Source of the DNA: Deltaproteobacteria bacterium | GTDB lineage: Bacteria; Desulfobacterota; WTBG01; CAIYCZ01; CAIRTM01 | NCBI GenBank assembly: GCA_016875025.1 | Contig: VGSH01000014.1 | Location: 1 to 42,073 of the forward strand | Direction of reading: 5' to 3' | DNA length: 42,073 nt | Shown here: positions 26,976 through 34,551 of the stretch, piece after piece | How positions within the stretch are numbered: position 1 is the first letter of the stretch | Layout: each line of letters starts with the position of its first letter | Translations under genes and position numbers: made by a program | Notes under the pieces: generated by a model | What the model was told of the DNA's origin: nothing | Seen by the model: only the letters and a program-made list of their open reading frames with translations | The model's database searches: none

Positions 26976-27374
26976 ATGGCTACTTCAAACGACACGCACC
27001 TCAAATCAATCGGTTACATCCTGTGGATATTCGGATTTACGGGATCGCACCGTTTCTACTACGGAAAACCCGTTACCGGGACCATCTGGTTTTTTACGCT
27101 GGGGCTGCTGCTGATCGGATGGATCATCGACCTGTTTCTCATTCCCTCCATGGACCGGGAAGCCGACCGCAGATACCAAAGCGGTCATATCGACTACACG
27201 CTAGCGTGGGTATTGCTCACATTTCTGGGATTGTTCGGCATACACCGCTTTTACATGGGCAAATGGGTGACGGGGATACTCTACCTGCTGACCGGCGGCC
27301 TTTTCGGCCTTGGCTATTTGTATGACCTGTGGACCCTGAATGATCAGATTGCGATGATCAACACCCGGGCATAA
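26976..27374 (+). CDS. TM2-domain membrane protein
   Basis: 132 residues with two TM2 units. Each has a short loop with an aromatic GxHRFYxGK motif between hydrophobic helices: FTGSHRFYYGKPVTG with IGWIIDLFLIP, and FGIHRFYMGKWVTG with FGLGYLYDLWTL. TM2 proteins are small inner-membrane proteins of unknown function. A polar N-terminus of 10 residues points to the cytoplasm. Genes on both sides are not clearly linked. Confidence 0.88.
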   Translation: MATSNDTHLKSIGYILWIFGFTGSHRFYYGKPVTGTIWFFTLGLLLIGWIIDLFLIPSMDREADRRYQSGHIDYTLAWVLLTFLGLFGIHRFYMGKWVTGILYLLTGGLFGLGYLYDLWTLNDQIAMINTRA

Positions 27375-27478
27375 TGGCCGGACGCGCTGCAATGCGGATG
27401 CTGAAACAAAACAATGTATGCCGCATGCATGTGCGGAATGAGACACATTTTTAACAATCCGGTTGAAAGGGAAAAAAG

Positions 27479-28921
27479 ATGAAGCGTGCCCTTGTCATAG
27501 GTCTGACAATTACCCTGCTTGCCGCAGGCTGCGGCAGGCAAGAGAAGCCTGCTCCCCCGCGCATGATACCCTCATGCGTGCTGACGGGCTCATGGTACGA
27601 AATCGGCCGGCAGACGGCCTACTATTTTCCGGGTTCGATTCTCAGTGGCGCGCTGATCTTCAGGCTGTTCCTGAAGGTCGGCGCAAAGGAAGCGCAAGCC
27701 TACTACGCCCAGATCGAGCCCTGGGTTCAGGAAGACATCCGGGAACAGTTGCGTGGCATGGCCGACGGACTTGAGCAATACTGGCATGTGCCAAAGGGCC
27801 TTGCCCGTGACCTTGTGCTGATATGGAACCTGGGCATCGAGATCAATGCCCGGGACAAAAACAGCGCGGCAGGCTGCACCGCCTTTGCCTTCCATTCTAC
27901 ATCGGGCACATACCTTGCGCACAACACCGACAACCGGCCCGGCACCGGCGGCATGGGCTCGGCTTTCTATTACCGGCCCGACAACGGCGACCGCAATTTC
28001 CTGTCATTCTTCGCGCCCGGCTTCGCGGGCGTGGGCATCGGCATGAACGACAGCGGCCTTGCCATAACGTATAATGTCGGCCGTCCGAACAAGGACGCTG
28101 CCACCGGACTGCCCGGTATCTTCATGGCCCGGCAGATCATGGCGAAATGCGCGACGCTTGGCGAATCGCTCTCCATGTTTAAAGAGCACCTTGACAAAGG
28201 CGGGCGCTATGGCCACGGAGGACTGAATTTTCTGCTCGTTGATTTCAAGGATTCATCGATGGCGCGGGTACAGCTGTGCTCGGGGGATATCAGGATAACC
28301 CGCGGCAGCGAAATCAAGCCGGGTGTCATGTTCGAAGGCTGTTCCAACCATTTCGACGACGATTTTGCACCTCTCTCAGAAACCCAGATGGCGGACCCGC
28401 TCAACATTTCCTCACGGCAGCGCATGCACAGGCTGCTTGAGCTTGCGCAATCGCTTGAAACATACGACCTGCAGACCTGCTGGAATATCCTGACCGACAG
28501 TGAAGACGGCCTGCCGTCAAACACGACCATATGCCGCCGGTGTGATTTCAGCGAAACAACCATGACGAACATTTTCACAGCGGACACAGCCTTCTACAGC
28601 CTGGGGCTTCCCTGCGAATACCTCGCGCACTACGGAGCGCCGCTGCAGATGCCGGTCAATGTGCCGCGCATCTCAATCAGCGGCTGCATAAAAGCCCGGG
28701 GCACGGAGCTGGCCCGCGCCCGTGTTGTCGCCCAGGGCATCACGGACACCACCATCCGGACCGAAACCCTCAGCGCTCCAGACGGCACATACACCCTCTA
28801 CAACCTGCCGGACGGAGTCTACCGCATAACTGTGAAAAAATTTTTTCATACAGGGGAATCAGCTTATATAACCTGCGCCAGCACGGAACCGCAGAAACTC
28901 GATTTCGACCTGTTGCTGTAA
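27479..28921 (+). CDS. Lipoprotein with C45-type Ntn-hydrolase domain and C-terminal beta-sandwich
   Basis: 480 residues. A lipoprotein signal (LTITLLAAGC, lipidated Cys 18) is followed by a domain resembling acyl-CoA:6-aminopenicillanate acyltransferase / peptidase C45 enzymes. The predicted nucleophile is C133 in SAAGCTAFAFHSTSGT, with LAHNTDNRPG after it; in this family the Cys normally becomes N-terminal by self-cleavage. Residues about 400-480 form a carboxypeptidase-regulatory/CnaB-like sandwich (ARVVAQGITDT, APDGTYTLYNLPDGVYRITV). It probably hydrolyses an amide in the periplasm or on the surface; the substrate is unknown. GAAAGGG precedes the ATG. Confidence 0.78.
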   Translation: MKRALVIGLTITLLAAGCGRQEKPAPPRMIPSCVLTGSWYEIGRQTAYYFPGSILSGALIFRLFLKVGAKEAQAYYAQIEPWVQEDIREQLRGMADGLEQYWHVPKGLARDLVLIWNLGIEINARDKNSAAGCTAFAFHSTSGTYLAHNTDNRPGTGGMGSAFYYRPDNGDRNFLSFFAPGFAGVGIGMNDSGLAITYNVGRPNKDAATGLPGIFMARQIMAKCATLGESLSMFKEHLDKGGRYGHGGLNFLLVDFKDSSMARVQLCSGDIRITRGSEIKPGVMFEGCSNHFDDDFAPLSETQMADPLNISSRQRMHRLLELAQSLETYDLQTCWNILTDSEDGLPSNTTICRRCDFSETTMTNIFTADTAFYSLGLPCEYLAHYGAPLQMPVNVPRISISGCIKARGTELARARVVAQGITDTTIRTETLSAPDGTYTLYNLPDGVYRITVKKFFHTGESAYITCASTEPQKLDFDLLL

Positions 28922-29091
28922 AACAGGCCTGCAGGCCCCCTGCGCAAACCGCTTCGTCCGGGTATAGTCAGACCGATTGAAAGCTACAACTGATAGACCG
29001 GATCGGCAATGCCTGGCGTGAGAATAGCGCCTGAAACCCAGGCTGCACAGGAAGCGCTGCAGATGGCGGCTCCCTGAGCATGTCCGGAAGC

Positions 29092-29211
29092 CTATTTTTT
29101 TTTCGATTCGTCTCTGGTGCCGGTCCGCTGCCTGCTTGCCCACACAAGATATGCGAAGCATACAACTGCCAAGCCCATGAGACAATAAGCTATAAGATCC
29201 TGCAGGTTCAT
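29092..29211 (-). CDS. 39-residue single-span membrane microprotein
   Basis: A tiny gene with a good AGGAG ribosome site 6 nt before the ATG at 29211. The product has a short amphipathic start (MNLQDLIAYC), one membrane segment (LMGLAVVCFAYLVWA) and a basic, charged tail ending DESKKK. The size and layout recall small membrane proteins attached to transporters or oxidoreductases, such as the FeoB-associated or OadG-like types, but no match is claimed. It lies about 60 nt downstream of the anchored protein gene at 29272-29751 on the same strand and is probably co-transcribed with it. Confidence 0.6.
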   Translation of the reverse strand: MNLQDLIAYCLMGLAVVCFAYLVWASRQRTGTRDESKKK

Positions 29212-29271
29212 AAAGAGCTCCTTTATTGCACACGCCCGAACTGCACAGATAAGGCTGCATGGTGCCGGTGT

Positions 29272-29751
29272 CTAATTCATGGTTGCTGCGCCGGTTGCAG
29301 ACGGCTGGCCATGCACAATGCCTTGCCATTTCTGCAGCGCGTCACGGGCCTCGGCTGCCATTGACCCGGCCAGCTTCTTATCGTCGAAACTGAACACGGC
29401 CTTCTGCGGGGCGCCTGCAGCATCGTTCCAGCTCAGAGCGAGCAGGAACTCCGCCTCGCCCTGCCTGGTCAGGCTGATATCGGTTATGCCGCAGCGGGCG
29501 ATGCGTCCAATCTCCGCGCCGATGACACCCTTGCACACCACGAAGTCTTTATCAGTAACGCCGCAGGACACAATCGCGACCGGCTCCTTCTGAGCGGAAA
29601 AACCCCGGACGTATCGGCCCAGACGGAAACGCTCCGTCAGTTCCGGCTCAGCGGACTGATCCGATGCCGCTGCAGGGGCACTGCTCTTACGAGTAAAAAA
29701 GAAGACAAATCCGATTGCCGCAAAAAATAAAATCGCTGCCAGGTATCCCAT
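29272..29751 (-). CDS. Membrane-anchored hypothetical protein
   Basis: 159 residues. One N-terminal membrane helix (MGYLAAILFFAAIGFVFFF), then an Ala/Ser linker and a soluble domain of about 110 residues with alternating beta strands (EPVAIVSCGVTDKDFVVCKGVIGAEI, AEFLLALSWNDAAGAP, KAVFSFDDKKLAGSM), possibly PH-like. Function unknown. GGGAG lies about 7 nt before the ATG. The gene is immediately downstream of the three-copy hairpin/terminator array, so transcription into it must pass those terminators. The 39-residue microprotein follows it. Confidence 0.65.
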   Translation of the reverse strand: MGYLAAILFFAAIGFVFFFTRKSSAPAAASDQSAEPELTERFRLGRYVRGFSAQKEPVAIVSCGVTDKDFVVCKGVIGAEIGRIARCGITDISLTRQGEAEFLLALSWNDAAGAPQKAVFSFDDKKLAGSMAAEARDALQKWQGIVHGQPSATGAATMN

Positions 29752-29784
29752 CTCATGCTCCCTTCATATACGATGCATTAACAT

Positions 29785-29875
29785 AAAAAAAACCGCCACC
29801 TGCCTGATCGGCAGATAGCGGCCCGACTATCCAGTTCCTTCGGGGATTACTACTGCAAACTCCCCGAACCCTTAT
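29785..29875 (-). ncRNA. Putative structured small RNA or attenuator, unit 3
   Basis: Hairpin 1 at 29839-29868 (loop longer by three bases) and terminator hairpin 2 at 29793-29821 with U run 29792-29785. A stem base change again gives a U-G pair only in the minus-strand RNA. Its U run ends about 33 nt before the ATG of the gene at 29272-29751, so this unit could act as an attenuator of that gene. The 5' end is approximate. Confidence 0.5.
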
Positions 29876-29934
29876 CCATTATTCACATATCTGTACTGCG
29901 CTTTTAAAACCTGTCCGCCAGCAACTCTCCGCAT

Positions 29935-30020
29935 AAAAAAACCGCTACCTGCCTGATCGGCAGATAGCGGCCCGACTATCCAGATCCTCCGGGGATTACT
30001 GCAAACTCCCCGAACCCGTA
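29935..30020 (-). ncRNA. Putative structured small RNA, unit 2
   Basis: Hairpin 1 at 29988-30014 and terminator hairpin 2 at 29942-29970 with U run 29941-29935. One stem base differs from the other copies, turning a U-A pair into U-G in the minus-strand RNA; plus-strand RNA would have a C-A mismatch. A possible own promoter (CGGACA-N16-TACAGA on the minus strand) lies in the repeated upstream segment. The 5' end shown is approximate. Confidence 0.5.
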
Positions 30021-30080
30021 CCCGTTATTCAAATATCTGTACTGCGCTTTTAAAACCTGTCCGTCAGCAACTCTCCGCAT

Positions 30081-30183
30081 AAAAAAACCGCTACCTGCCT
30101 GATCGGCAGATAGCGGCCCGACTATCCAGTTCCTTCGGGGATTACTGCAAACTCCCCGAACCCGTGTTCCTGTTTAATTTTTC
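30081..30183 (-). ncRNA. Putative structured small RNA, unit 1 (promoter-proximal)
   Basis: About 103 nt from the predicted start near 30183 to the U tract (30087-30081). Hairpin 1 at 30134-30160 has a perfect 8-bp stem and an 11-nt loop. Hairpin 2 at 30088-30116 is CCGCTATCTGCC/GGCAGGTAGCGG with one U-G pair, followed by seven U. An alternative pairing is possible between CCCGA of hairpin 1 and TCGGG just before hairpin 2, which could act as a switch. No Rfam family is recognised. Confidence 0.6.
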
Positions 30184-30189
30184 TTTATA

Positions 30190-30218
30190 AATGTACACCC
30201 ATACAGCGTACTTGTCAA
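30190..30218 (-). promoter_or_regulatory. Promoter of the tandem hairpin array
   Basis: Minus strand: consensus TTGACA (30218-30213), 17-bp spacer, TACATT (30195-30190). The predicted start is near 30183, about 430 nt upstream of the first downstream ATG. Confidence 0.62.
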
Positions 30219-30330
30219 CCCCTCAAAGACAAAACGTATCCGGCACCTGAACGCCGCCGTCTCGGCTGCGCATCGTCCCGCCTGCGGCCCCATCACTGCT
30301 CCCGCCTTCGAAATCCAGACTCCGGGCTCA

Positions 30331-31554
30331 TCAGGCCAGCGCGTCGCTGATGCGCTCCATGGCCTGCTCGACGTTGTCGCGCGAGTTGAACGCGCTGATG
30401 CGGATATAGCCCTGGCCGCAGCGCCCGAAACCGGCTCCGGGCGTGCACACAACTCCGGCCTTATCAAGCAGCATATCGAAAAACGCCCAGGAGTCCTGCC
30501 TGGTGTTGATCCAGATATAGGGCGAATTATCGCCTCCCGTGCAGGCAAAGCCAAGATTGCACATCTTTTCGCGGATGATGCGTGCGTTTTCAAGGTAGCC
30601 GTCCACAAGACCGTCAACCTGCGCCTGGCCTTGCGGAGAATAGACAGCCGCGGCTGCGCGCTGCACAGGATAGGACACTCCGTTGAACTTGGTGCTCTGG
30701 CGGCGCAGCCACAGGGGATGCAGCATCTGCGCGGCGCCGCCGGGGGTAAATGCGCGGCAGTTTCTGGGCACAACCGTGAACGCGCAGCGCGCACCGGTAA
30801 AGCCGGCGGTCTTGGAAAAACTCCTGAACTCAACGGCCACCTCGCGTGCGCCCTCAATTTCGTAAATGCTGTGCGGAATGGCAGGATCGCGGATAAAGCG
30901 CTCGTAGGCCGCGTCAAACAGCAGCAGGGCCCTGTGCTCGTGCGCCCAGGCAACCCAAGCAGCCAGCTGCTCGCGGGTTGCGGTCGCACCCGTGGGGTTG
31001 TTGGGAAAGCACAGGTACACCAGATCAACCGGTTCACACGGCAGGTCGGGCACAAATCCGTTCTGCTCGGTTGACTCAAGATAGCACAAACCTGAATAGC
31101 GGTCGTTTTCATTGACGCCGGTACGGCCGGCCATGACATTGGTGTCCACATATACCGGGTAGACCGGATCGGGAACAGCAATAGCGGCATCAAGCGCAAA
31201 CAGCTCCTGAATGTTGCCGGTATCGCACTTGGATCCGTCTGAAACGAAGATTTCATCAGCGGCAATGTCAACCCCGCGGCTTTGGAAATCACCCGCGGCG
31301 ATCTTCTCGCGCAGAAAATCATAGCCCTGCTCAGGGCCATAACCGCGAAATGTCGCATCACGGGCCATTTCATCAACCGCGCCGTGAAAGGCCTGTATAC
31401 AGGCATCGGGCAGGGCGCGCGTCACGTCCCCGATGCCGAGCCGGATGATGCTTTTGTGCGGATGTGCCTTTGTGAAGTCGGCCACGCGGCGGGCGATATC
31501 TGAAAACAGATAGGATGCCTTCAATTTAGTATAATTGGTGTTAATGGTAATCAT
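30331..31554 (-). CDS. dapL: LL-diaminopimelate aminotransferase
   Basis: 407 residues, matching DapL (about 410). DapL makes LL-diaminopimelate directly from tetrahydrodipicolinate for lysine and peptidoglycan. ATG 31554 gives the family opening [20 protein letters not shown]; an AGGAG lies 11 nt upstream. The fold-type I PLP features are present: [24 protein letters not shown], and PLP lysine K248 in [14 protein letters not shown]. DapL is known in Chlamydiae, other PVC bacteria, cyanobacteria, plants and Desulfobacterota. It is divergent from the radical SAM gene, with a dyad TTTACC-N4-GGTAAA between them. Confidence 0.95.
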   Translation of the reverse strand: MITINTNYTKLKASYLFSDIARRVADFTKAHPHKSIIRLGIGDVTRALPDACIQAFHGAVDEMARDATFRGYGPEQGYDFLREKIAAGDFQSRGVDIAADEIFVSDGSKCDTGNIQELFALDAAIAVPDPVYPVYVDTNVMAGRTGVNENDRYSGLCYLESTEQNGFVPDLPCEPVDLVYLCFPNNPTGATATREQLAAWVAWAHEHRALLLFDAAYERFIRDPAIPHSIYEIEGAREVAVEFRSFSKTAGFTGARCAFTVVPRNCRAFTPGGAAQMLHPLWLRRQSTKFNGVSYPVQRAAAAVYSPQGQAQVDGLVDGYLENARIIREKMCNLGFACTGGDNSPYIWINTRQDSWAFFDMLLDKAGVVCTPGAGFGRCGQGYIRISAFNSRDNVEQAMERISDALA

Positions 31555-31602
31555 CTGTTGTGCTGCTCCTTTCAGGTCTGTATACTGCGATAAGCCATAT
31601 AT

Positions 31603-31618
31603 TTTACCGGTTGGTAAA
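31603..31618. promoter_or_regulatory. Candidate operator between dapL and the radical SAM gene
   Basis: Perfect inverted repeat TTTACC-GGTT-GGTAAA in the 114-bp divergent space. A third half-site-like GGTAG/CTACC lies next to it. The binding protein is unknown. Confidence 0.4.
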
Positions 31619-31668
31619 GCTACCAAAAAAATGCTATGAAGGCAAAAAAAAATATAGCAGGAGCCGCC

Positions 31669-32595
31669 ATGAAGTACGTTTTCGGCCCGGTTCATTCACG
31701 GCGCCTGGGCCTCTCACTGGGCATTGACCCGGTTCAGGACAAAACCTGCACGCTTGACTGCGTGTACTGCCAGCTGGGCGCAACCGCCGTGAAAACGCTG
31801 AAGCGCCGCGTGTACGCCCCGGCTGACGCCGTTGTGGACGAGGTGCGGCAGGTTATCGCCACCGGACAGCCGCTTGACTATAGTACATTTTCCGGAACCG
31901 GCGAGCCCACGCTGAACGTTGAGCTCGGGCGCATGATTACCGGAATCAAGGCCATGACAGACATACCCGTGGCTGTTATTACCAACAGCACGCTGCTGCA
32001 TCTGGATGAGGTGCGCTCCGATCTCATGCAGGCTGATCTGGTCATACCGTCGGTCAACGCGGTCAGTGCACAGGTGTTTGCGCGCCTGAGCCGTCCGCTG
32101 CCCGGCCTTGATCTGCCAAAAATGCTCGGCGGCATTGAAACATTCAGCCGCGTCTACAGGGGCAGGCTCTGGATCGAGGTGATGCTGGTGCGGGGAATCA
32201 ATGACGGCCCCGACGAATTGCAGGAGCTGGCGCGCTTTCTTGACCGGCTTGCGTGCGAAAAAATCCAGATCAACACGGTTACGCGCCCGCCAGCTGAAAG
32301 CGACTGCACGGCAGTAAACGACCAGACCCTTGAGCATGCCCGGAAGATGTTCGGCCTGCGCGCGGAAATCATCGGATCGTTCTCAAATAGAACAGCGGCA
32401 CTGCCCGGCAGCGATCCCTGCGAACGCATCCTTGCGCTTGTGCGCTCGCATCCCTGCACGCTGGAGCAGATCTGTGACGCATGCGGTCTTAAACGCGAAG
32501 AGGCTGAAGCCGCGCTGCAGGAGCTGCGCCGCCGCCGGTCAATCGAACAGGCCGAACACGGGGCACAAATTTTTTACCGTGCTTCAGGAAGATAG
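31669..32595 (+). CDS. Radical SAM protein with C-terminal winged helix
   Basis: 308 residues from ATG 31669, supported by AGGAG 7 nt upstream; an ATG at 31636 is less likely. The cluster motif is C27-x3-C31-x2-C34 (CTLDCVYC), preceded by [20 protein letters not shown], which is the opening of the MoaA/wyosine-synthase-like radical SAM subgroup. [10 protein letters not shown] is the conserved GGE-like motif. A winged-helix-like domain occupies about residues 245-305 ([20 protein letters not shown]). The substrate is unknown; tRNA or peptide modification has been suggested for relatives. Its 3' end overlaps the convergent NlpD-like gene by 22 nt. Confidence 0.85.
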   Translation: MKYVFGPVHSRRLGLSLGIDPVQDKTCTLDCVYCQLGATAVKTLKRRVYAPADAVVDEVRQVIATGQPLDYSTFSGTGEPTLNVELGRMITGIKAMTDIPVAVITNSTLLHLDEVRSDLMQADLVIPSVNAVSAQVFARLSRPLPGLDLPKMLGGIETFSRVYRGRLWIEVMLVRGINDGPDELQELARFLDRLACEKIQINTVTRPPAESDCTAVNDQTLEHARKMFGLRAEIIGSFSNRTAALPGSDPCERILALVRSHPCTLEQICDACGLKREEAEAALQELRRRRSIEQAEHGAQIFYRASGR

Positions 32596-33368
32596 AACAG
32601 CGGATTGCGCGCCTGCCGGTCGCGACGCACCTGGAAATGCAGGAAGCATTTGTCAGGCGGGCCGCTCACAAGGCGTCCCAGCACCTGCGACTGTTTGACC
32701 TGCTGATCGCGGCCGACCGAGTTCTCCCCCAGATTGGCATACACCGTCACAAAACTCTGGTCATGCTGCACAATGACCGTGCTGCCGTAGCCGTCGAGCA
32801 GGGATGAAAAAATGACCTTGCCGCCGCGCGAGGCCTTCACCTCGGCACCGGGCGTACCTTTGATATCGATACCGTCATGTTTGAGACCGCCGTGGATACC
32901 GAAGCGCTTGGTGACCGGGCCGATCAGGGGCCAGATAAACATGCCGACATTTTTTTCAATGACCGGTGCGATCGGCTCCGGCGCGGAAGGTACAGGGACC
33001 TGCCCGACAGGTCCTGCGGCAGGCGGACCTCCCGGCTGCGCGGCAGCGCCGGTTGTCGCCGGAACGTTCCGGACGCTCGGCGCGCCGGGAATAAACAGGC
33101 GGTCGCCGACCCTGATCTGGGAATGATCGGTAATATTGTTCAGCTCGGCAACGTCCTGCATGCTGACCTGATATGTTTTGCAGATACGCCACAGAGTCTG
33201 GCCTTTTTCTACCGTGTGGTACACCCCCTGAGCTTTGGAGGAACTTTCCGGCAGAACCGTGCCGCGGTGGCAGGCCGCGCACAGCAGCAGACCGGCCAGC
33301 AGGATCAATACTCCGGGGCGCATGCGCTCAGGCAGGAACCGGTAAAAACGTGGGGTCATGTTGGACAT
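32574..33368 (-). CDS. NlpD-like lipoprotein: LysM plus degenerate LytM (M23) domain
   Basis: 264 residues. A lipoprotein signal ends LLLCAAC (lipidated C33). A LysM domain (about 50-94, YHTVEKGQTLWRICKTY...IRVGDRLFIPG) binds peptidoglycan; a Pro/Ala-rich linker leads to a LytM domain (about 145-255). H164 and D168 (HDGID) are kept, but the other two zinc/catalytic histidines are lost: YANL replaces YxHL and FLHF replaces HLHF. It is therefore probably an amidase activator like NlpD or EnvC rather than an endopeptidase. It follows surE on the same strand, as in the surE-nlpD order of proteobacteria. Confidence 0.86.
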   Translation of the reverse strand: MSNMTPRFYRFLPERMRPGVLILLAGLLLCAACHRGTVLPESSSKAQGVYHTVEKGQTLWRICKTYQVSMQDVAELNNITDHSQIRVGDRLFIPGAPSVRNVPATTGAAAQPGGPPAAGPVGQVPVPSAPEPIAPVIEKNVGMFIWPLIGPVTKRFGIHGGLKHDGIDIKGTPGAEVKASRGGKVIFSSLLDGYGSTVIVQHDQSFVTVYANLGENSVGRDQQVKQSQVLGRLVSGPPDKCFLHFQVRRDRQARNPLFYLPEAR

Positions 33369-33472
33369 AGTTCCTCAGGACGCGCCTTGACATTAACCTA
33401 ATGCATTACTTTAACTTAAGCAAATTAAAGATTTAAAAACGGATAGTTACATAAAATATATAAACATTTTTT

Positions 33473-34231
33473 TTAGCCCTGCTTAAACCCGTCGACACTG
33501 AGATTGCGCACAAATCCCATGGACCCGTCATCGGTCAAATCCGTGCTGATCGGCGTAATCGAAATCAATCCGCACCGCACGGCATTGGCGTCCGAGCCAT
33601 CGATATCTTCAAACGAAACCCCCTTGCCGCCGAGCCAGTAATACGTCTGCTCGCGCGGGCAGGTTGTCGCGGTTACGGTTTTTTCATATTGGCTGCGGCC
33701 CTGCCGTGTTATGACGTAATCGAATACATCCGCCCCTTTGGTATCGGGCACATTCACATTCAGAAACACATACGTCGGCAGGCCTGCGTCAAGCACGCTG
33801 CGGGCAAGCGCTGCGGCAAACCGGGCCGCGGGCATGAAGTGACAATCCTGCTTGGTGGCAAGCGATACCGCTATTGCCGGTATACCCAGAATGGCGGCTT
33901 CGAACGCCGCGGCCGCTGTACCGGAATAGGAGATGTCATCGCCCATGTTGGCACCCTGATTGATACCGCTTATCACCAGATCCGGCCGCACGGGGAGCAC
34001 GCCGTTCACCGCCAGGTTGACGCAGTCCGAAGGCGTGCCGTTGACTTTGTAGCGGCGCTCGGCCACCAGGGTCACCTTGAGCGGCCGCTGCAGCGTGATG
34101 GCACGGCCCATGGCGCTCTGGCCCTGATCAGGAGCAACGGTCCAGACCGTTGCCATGGGAGCCAGCGCCTCTTCAAGGCACCGCAGGCCTTCCGAATCAT
34201 AGCCGTCGTCATTTGAAAGCAGTATATGCAT
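33473..34231 (-). CDS. surE: 5'/3'-nucleotidase SurE
   Basis: 252 residues from ATG 34231, chosen for the family opening MHILLSNDDGYDSEGL and an AGGAG 8 nt upstream. SurE is a metal-dependent survival phosphatase acting on nucleoside monophosphates. Metal ligands D8, D9, S39 and N91 (ISGINQGANMG) are present, and GDDISYSGTAAAAFEA is the conserved loop. A TTGACA-N16-TATAAT promoter lies upstream. The NlpD-like gene begins 104 nt downstream. Confidence 0.95.
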   Translation of the reverse strand: MHILLSNDDGYDSEGLRCLEEALAPMATVWTVAPDQGQSAMGRAITLQRPLKVTLVAERRYKVNGTPSDCVNLAVNGVLPVRPDLVISGINQGANMGDDISYSGTAAAAFEAAILGIPAIAVSLATKQDCHFMPAARFAAALARSVLDAGLPTYVFLNVNVPDTKGADVFDYVITRQGRSQYEKTVTATTCPREQTYYWLGGKGVSFEDIDGSDANAVRCGLISITPISTDLTDDGSMGFVRNLSVDGFKQG

Positions 34232-34253
34232 GCGCCGGTCTCCTGTGTGCCGC

Positions 34254-34298
34254 ATCACCGTTGAGTGGTGATTATAAAGAAGCCCCCCCGCATGTCAA
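34254..34298 (-). promoter_or_regulatory. Consensus promoter of surE with dyad at the start site
   Basis: Minus strand: TTGACA (34298-34293), 16-bp spacer, TATAAT (34276-34271), both perfect. A 6-bp inverted repeat ATCACC-N7-GGTGAT (34254-34272) covers the predicted start and could be a repressor site. Confidence 0.72.
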
Positions 34299-34390
34299 TC
34301 AAAACATATCATCAGCAGTGTCCGGAATAATGTAAACATGCCCTGCCGTCCGGCTGTTATGCGCTTTGCCTCTGCACAGCGCGTATGTAT

Positions 34391-34465
34391 AAATCGCTAT
34401 CGGTATCGCAATCTCAATCGAGTGTTCCAGAAAAGCCGATCCCGATAACGATAGCGATACCGACT
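34391..34465. repeat. GATNNC hexamer tract forming an inverted repeat
   Basis: Hexamers of the type GCTATC-GGTATC-GCAATC (left) and GATCCC-GATAAC-GATAGC-GATACC (right) face each other. TCGGTATCGC and GCGATACCGA form a perfect 10-bp pair. The tract lies just before the promoter of the gene at 34552. A similar hexamer tract is at 38677-38702. Confidence 0.7.
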
Positions 34466-34471
34466 TTTGCA

Positions 34472-34500
34472 TTGACATAGGCTGTGCCTGATACTATACT
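34472..34500 (+). promoter_or_regulatory. Near-consensus promoter of the gene at 34552
   Basis: TTGACA (34472-34477), 17-bp spacer, TATACT (34495-34500). The start would be near 34507, giving a 45-nt leader with an AGGAG ribosome site. Confidence 0.78.
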
Positions 34501-34551
34501 TGCGTGTAGTAATGACCGAAATGATCCATACATGCACGCACAGGAGCCACT

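Larger units (their letters stand above)
29782..30165 (-). repeat. Three-copy tandem ~148-bp element
   Basis: Copies begin at 29782, 29932 and 30078 (spacing 150 and 146 bp); the last is cut short at about 30165. Each holds, in minus-strand order, a 60-bp conserved promoter-like segment (copies 1 and 2 only), a hairpin closed by TTCGGGGA/TCCCCGAA, a linker ending GGATAGTCGGG, and a 12-bp terminator stem with a U run. Confidence 0.9.

Noticed and set aside
29782-30165. Regularly spaced repeats that might be taken for a CRISPR array
   Set aside because: The sequence between the hairpins is itself conserved between copies, so there are no unique spacers; the layout is a tandem duplication.
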